Positions 15,858 to 18,992 of a DNA stretch of 18,992 nt are shown here, piece after piece. The notes under the pieces were generated by a model. The model did not search any database. It was given only the letters and a program-made list of their open reading frames with translations, and had not been told where the DNA came from. This stretch comes from Candidatus Omnitrophota bacterium (GTDB lineage Bacteria > Hinthialibacterota > Hinthialibacteria > JAKQFZ01). Location: contig JAKQFZ010000868.1 in assembly GCA_029558215.1 (NCBI GenBank), positions 1 to 18,992 of the forward strand, written 5' to 3'. A program made the position numbers and the translations under genes. Numbering within the stretch: position 1 is the first letter of the stretch; each line of letters begins with the position of its first letter.

Positions 15858-17579
15858 TTAGGGGTAGTCAAGGCTCTTCCACCACGAAACGTCAATGTCT
15901 GGGAATACTTGATCGCGGGTCTCCAACTCCTCAATCGCCGTCCAGTCGGCATGGGTAAGGTGCTTTCCAGAAGCCTTCCTCTCAGCAAAATCCCGAAGCT
16001 TCCTGAAGGCGTTCAGATGGAAATCGAAGCGCAGCTCGGCGTAGTCGCGAGCGCTCCAGGTGCTGATAAGGAACTGCCAGTCGCTGCTTTGTAGCAGGAG
16101 ATTCTCTCTGGCCATTTGTTTCAGAATCCGCTGAAGATCCGGGTCGTCTGTGGCATCGAATTTCCGCGCCAAACGGATCATTTCAAGTTCCGCCTCATAC
16201 ACGTGACGCCATGTCCACTTGGTGTCTTCGTTAAGCCAGATGAAATGAAAACCGCCCTTGCCCCAGGAACCTTCCGGCAGGGACACAATGACGGAAGGCG
16301 ATGACTTTTCAAGATATTCACTGCCGGTGACCAGTGAGACCTCATCCGTGGAAGCAAACCCTCTCAGAACTGCCTTGAGCCACTGAGGACCTTCCCACCA
16401 CCAGTGTCCAAACAACTCGGTATCAAAGGGGGCACAGACCAGTCCAGCACGGCCATGTTCTTCGTAGTGCTTCTGAAGGGTGCTCTTGACCAGTTTCACA
16501 AAATGGTCGGCATGTGAGGGAATCCTTTCCTGTGCGGCCTGAGGGCTGTACATCTCTTTGTCCGCCAGATCTGCCTTCGGAGATGTGATCCGCCAATACC
16601 GGTTTCCTCCCTGACTGTACTTCTTGTGAAAATCGAGATAGGCGCCGTCGCCAGGATATCCATGCTCACCACTCCAGACTTGAAGGCCTGTCTGGTCATC
16701 GCGTGTCAGAATCGCAACCGGCTTCTTGCCTTCCTTATCTCCTACCAGAAAGGTATCGTTCGGACTCTTCTGAAAATCCACAGGGGCGGGGGTGTACTCC
16801 TTCTCGAACTGTGCCCAAAGCCGTCGCAAGGCACTGAACCTATCCATATATACCCCAACCGCCTCTCCACCGTGAAGCAGATGGGAATCCACGATGAAGA
16901 ACTCAAGTCCGTTCTCGGAGAGAAACTCTTCCACACCCTTGCGAACCTTCGGAGTCCCTTTCACTTCCAGCGGAGAAACCCAGGCATAGGAAGGACGATA
17001 GGCGCACTCAGGGAGCCATATCCCTTTCGGGTTACGCCCAAAGTGTCTTCGATGTGTCTTGACTCCTGCCTTGATCTGAGCTTGAATACTGATGTCCTCA
17101 GAGAGAAGGGGAAGATATCCGTGCGTCGCAGCGCAGGTTATGATCTCGATGTGACCTGAATCCTGAAGTCCTCGAAACGCGCCGAGGAGATCCCTGCTGT
17201 AGCGCTCCTCGAAGTCGCTCAGCCTGTTGGAGTACCACTGTTCCCACATTCTTGCGAGCGCCTTCAACTGAGGCGCCCCTGTGCGTTGGAACTCACGAAC
17301 ATTCTGACGTGAGACACGGATTCGTTCCTTCAGGTACACAGGAAGACCATTCTTGAAGGCGTCGCTCGACAGCATTTCAGAAAGGATCGGCGTGATGCCA
17401 ACTGTGCACTTTGAAGATATCCCCTCAAGGGCAAGATCTGAGAAGACATTCAGAAGTGGGATGTATGTCGCAATAGCCGCCTCATCCAGCCAGTCCATCC
17501 CGTGTGGCCATCTGCCGTGTGAAATGACATAGGGCAAATGCGAGTGCAGAACGAAGGTAAAAGAACCAATGGGTTTCAC
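15858..17579 (-). CDS. GH57 1,4-alpha-glucan branching enzyme (DUF1957 C-terminus)
   Basis: The enzyme forms alpha-1,6 branches in glycogen by cleaving and transferring alpha-1,4 chains in the cytosol. It belongs to GH57 and is unrelated to the usual GH13 GlgB. Numbering from the GTG start (573 residues), the N-terminal TIM-like barrel begins with HSHLPY (12-17). The catalytic nucleophile is E191 in GIWLPECAYRP, and the acid/base is D386 in PFDTELFGHWWWEG. ATHGYLPLL (H153) and the SGEHGYPGDGAYL loop are also typical. The C-terminal helical part (about 400-573) matches the DUF1957 region of branching enzymes. The frame opens at a TTG (17600), but AGGAAGGA (17587-17594) lies 7 nt before GTG 17579, which I take as the start. 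It lies downstream of glgC across a gap with a hairpin and is followed after 8 bp by uvrA. Confidence 0.92.
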   Translation of the reverse strand: MKPIGSFTFVLHSHLPYVISHGRWPHGMDWLDEAAIATYIPLLNVFSDLALEGISSKCTVGITPILSEMLSSDAFKNGLPVYLKERIRVSRQNVREFQRTGAPQLKALARMWEQWYSNRLSDFEERYSRDLLGAFRGLQDSGHIEIITCAATHGYLPLLSEDISIQAQIKAGVKTHRRHFGRNPKGIWLPECAYRPSYAWVSPLEVKGTPKVRKGVEEFLSENGLEFFIVDSHLLHGGEAVGVYMDRFSALRRLWAQFEKEYTPAPVDFQKSPNDTFLVGDKEGKKPVAILTRDDQTGLQVWSGEHGYPGDGAYLDFHKKYSQGGNRYWRITSPKADLADKEMYSPQAAQERIPSHADHFVKLVKSTLQKHYEEHGRAGLVCAPFDTELFGHWWWEGPQWLKAVLRGFASTDEVSLVTGSEYLEKSSPSVIVSLPEGSWGKGGFHFIWLNEDTKWTWRHVYEAELEMIRLARKFDATDDPDLQRILKQMARENLLLQSSDWQFLISTWSARDYAELRFDFHLNAFRKLRDFAERKASGKHLTHADWTAIEELETRDQVFPDIDVSWWKSLDYP

Positions 17580-17586
17580 AACAAGA

Positions 17587-17594
17587 TCCTTCCT
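17587..17594 (-). promoter_or_regulatory. Ribosome binding site that decides the branching-enzyme start
   Basis: AGGAAGGA on the minus strand lies 7 nt before the GTG at 17579. It lies inside the longer reading that begins at TTG 17600, so it favours the shorter, GTG-initiated protein. Confidence 0.65.
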
Positions 17595-17649
17595 GCCCAA
17601 AATTGGACTGTGGGCTTCAGATTACCACCAAGTGCCACGAGCACCAAAT

Positions 17650-17669
17650 CCAAGAGAACTCCCTCTTGG
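17650..17669. other. Short perfect inverted repeat between glgC and the branching-enzyme gene
   Basis: CCAAGAG (17650-17656) and CTCTTGG (17663-17669) form a perfect 7-bp stem with a 6-nt loop, 6 bp after the glgC stop. The minus-strand transcript continues ATTTGG, not a T-tract, so this is not a standard intrinsic terminator. A 3'-end-stabilising or partly attenuating hairpin that lowers downstream expression relative to glgC is possible. That role is inference. Confidence 0.4.
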
Positions 17670-17675
17670 GATGAT

Positions 17676-18929
17676 TCATCGGGAATCGCCGGCATCGGAA
17701 GCACTTTCGGAACATATCTGCGTATGTTTTGCGATCACGACAATGCCACCAGGTGAAAGATGGTACTTCCTGCTGTCCTGTTCAAGATCATATCCGATGA
17801 CTTCGCCCGAAGGAACTTTGACATATTTGTCTATGATCGCCCTTCGAATACGACAGTTTCTTCCGATATCCACCCCAGACATGACGATTGAATCGTCAAC
17901 GCTCGAATAACTGTGAACAAAAACATTCGGAGAGAGAACCGAATTGCGAACGAGAGAGCCACTGATGATGCATCCTTCAGAAACAAGCGAGTCAATGGCC
18001 ATTCCCCGCCTGCCATCATCGTCGAAAACGAACTTCCCTGGTGGTGCTTGAGTTGGAGTCGTTCGAATAGGCCATTCGGAATTGTACAGGTTGAAGATCG
18101 GACTGACTTGGCGCAGATCCATATTGGATTCGTAGTAGGAGTCTATGGTTCCCACATCACGCCAGTAGCCTCGCTCGGCTTCCGTCATTCCTGGGATTTG
18201 GTTCGTCCGGAAATCATAGGCATAGACTTTGTAGTCTTGAAGAATCCTTGGGATAATATCACGACCGAAATCATGCAGATCATTCTCATGCGCGAATCGG
18301 ATTATCTGACGGAGAATGTGTGTGTTGAAGATGTAGTTGCCCATGGATCCCAGTCCCATGTCAGGCTCACCCGGAATCGGAGATGGCGTGGACGGTTTCT
18401 CCTGAAAGTCAGTTACCCGCCATTGACGATCCACCTGAATCACACCGAGTGAGGAGCAGTCCTGGATGGGTCGAGGAACGGCGGAGATGGTCACATCAGC
18501 CCGCTTGCTGTGGTGATAGTCAACCATCTGCATAACGTCCATTCGATAGACATGGTCCCCGCTGAATACTGCAACATAATCAGGGTCAGTGTCGTCAATG
18601 AGATTCATGTTCTGATAGATCGCGTCTGCTGTGCCCCGGTACCAGTCGCGCCCAGTCCTCATCTGAGCGGGTATTGTGTCTATGAAGTGGCCAAGCATCC
18701 GATTCAGGTACCAACCGTCGTGCAAGTGTTTGTTGAGAGAGTCCGATTTGAATTGAGTCAGCACATTGATTCTATAAACGCCCGAATTCACAAAGTTGCT
18801 CAGCACAAAGTCAATGATCCGATAACGGCCACCAAAGAGCACTGCTGGTTTGGCGCGCACGTTCGTCAAAGGTTGCAGACGTTCTCCGCGACCTCCGGCA
18901 AGAACCATTGCCAAAACTGGAGCAGCCAT
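17676..18929 (-). CDS. glgC: Glucose-1-phosphate adenylyltransferase (ADP-glucose pyrophosphorylase)
   Basis: GlgC makes ADP-glucose and pyrophosphate from ATP and glucose-1-phosphate, the committed and usually allosterically controlled step of bacterial glycogen synthesis. The 417-residue length is typical. The N-terminal nucleotidyltransferase domain has AGGRGERLQPLT (11-22), RAKPAVLFGGRYRIIDF (25-41; K27 corresponds to the activator-site lysine of E. coli), WYRGTADAIYQN (96-107), SGDHVYRMD (123-131) and the glucose-1-phosphate lysine in FQEKP (175-179). GYWRDVGTIDSYYESNMDL (254-272) is also conserved. The C-terminal part (about 300-385) is a left-handed beta-helix with hexapeptide repeats (VSEGCIISGSLVRNSVLSPNVFV). 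The ATG is preceded by GGAGG (18940-18944). It is the first complete gene of the minus-strand glycogen/uvrA operon; no promoter is recognisable in the 63 bp upstream. Confidence 0.97.
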   Translation of the reverse strand: MAAPVLAMVLAGGRGERLQPLTNVRAKPAVLFGGRYRIIDFVLSNFVNSGVYRINVLTQFKSDSLNKHLHDGWYLNRMLGHFIDTIPAQMRTGRDWYRGTADAIYQNMNLIDDTDPDYVAVFSGDHVYRMDVMQMVDYHHSKRADVTISAVPRPIQDCSSLGVIQVDRQWRVTDFQEKPSTPSPIPGEPDMGLGSMGNYIFNTHILRQIIRFAHENDLHDFGRDIIPRILQDYKVYAYDFRTNQIPGMTEAERGYWRDVGTIDSYYESNMDLRQVSPIFNLYNSEWPIRTTPTQAPPGKFVFDDDGRRGMAIDSLVSEGCIISGSLVRNSVLSPNVFVHSYSSVDDSIVMSGVDIGRNCRIRRAIIDKYVKVPSGEVIGYDLEQDSRKYHLSPGGIVVIAKHTQICSESASDAGDSR

Positions 18930-18952
18930 GTATCAAAGACCTCCGCTTCTTG

Positions 18953-18991
18953 CTAGATAACCCAAGCCACAGCATCAAAATCCGGACCAGG
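18953..18991 (-). CDS. Possible C-terminal end of a gene upstream of glgC (window edge)
   Basis: On the minus strand one frame enters the window open and reads PGPDFDAVAWVI before a TAG at 18953-18955. That stop is 23 bp before the glgC ATG, with the glgC GGAGG in the gap, which is typical operon spacing. Twelve codons are too few to identify a family, and a second frame is also open across this edge, so the reading is tentative. Confidence 0.25.
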   Translation of the reverse strand, partial: PGPDFDAVAWVI

Positions 18992-18992
18992 A

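Noticed and set aside
17913..18452. 179-codon plus-strand open frame
   Set aside because: Antisense to the conserved catalytic part of glgC, and the product looks like no known family.
1..18992. Sigma-54 (-24/-12) promoters, given that rpoN is present
   Set aside because: Scanning the intergenic regions by eye gave no TGGCAC-N5-TTGC-like site with correct GG/GC spacing.
1..18992. Mobile elements, CRISPR, phage or horizontally acquired islands
   Set aside because: No transposase, integrase, direct-repeat array, tRNA or shift in base composition was seen; the gene set is core metabolism, transport and repair.

Overview
The window reads as chromosome of a Gram-negative bacterium: it encodes an RND efflux pump with its periplasmic adaptor, a sigma-54 factor, and a bacterial-type glycogen pathway. 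Base composition is close to balanced and looks even throughout. The taxon cannot be fixed from this window. A tandem (double-length) UvrA, a GH57 branching enzyme and a Memo-family protein with an N-terminal extension together suggest a deep-branching or uncultivated lineage (PVC-, FCB- or candidate-phylum-like) rather than a model proteobacterium. That placement is inference. I see no tRNA, rRNA, CRISPR array, insertion sequence, integrase or phage gene. The window is gene-dense and intact, with no frameshifts.

Layout. Positions 1-5936 lie on the minus strand. An efflux operon (periplasmic adaptor, then RND permease, overlapping by ATGA) is followed by proC, which has its own well-formed sigma-70-type promoter, and then by a YggT-family membrane protein that runs off the left edge. 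A 247-bp intergenic region separates this block from a plus-strand block: rpoN (sigma-54), a multi-spanning GT39/ArnT-like glycosyltransferase, and a Memo/AmmeMemoRadiSam-B protein (6184-10532). The rest (10477-18929) is on the minus strand and reads glgC, then a GH57 alpha-glucan branching enzyme, then an exceptionally large uvrA. The uvrA 3' end overlaps the Memo gene tail-to-tail by 56 bp.

How the genes work together. GlgC makes ADP-glucose and the GH57 enzyme branches the glucan, so the right-hand block is a glycogen-storage operon. uvrA starts 8 bp after the branching-enzyme stop, so nucleotide-excision repair appears to be co-transcribed with glycogen synthesis. The efflux pair forms the inner-membrane and periplasmic part of a tripartite pump, with no outer-membrane channel gene in view. 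proC and the YggT protein form the familiar proline-biosynthesis/membrane-protein pair.

The most notable object is the 1790-residue UvrA. It holds four ABC ATPase modules and four zinc modules in one chain. The two halves have diverged asymmetrically in signature, Walker B and DNA-contact motifs, and one half lacks a segment of about 90 residues. It looks like a covalently fused, functionally specialised UvrA pseudo-dimer. Tandem UvrA proteins are known (for example in Chlamydiae), so the fusion itself is not new, but the asymmetry deserves a closer look. I found no convincing wholly undescribed system.
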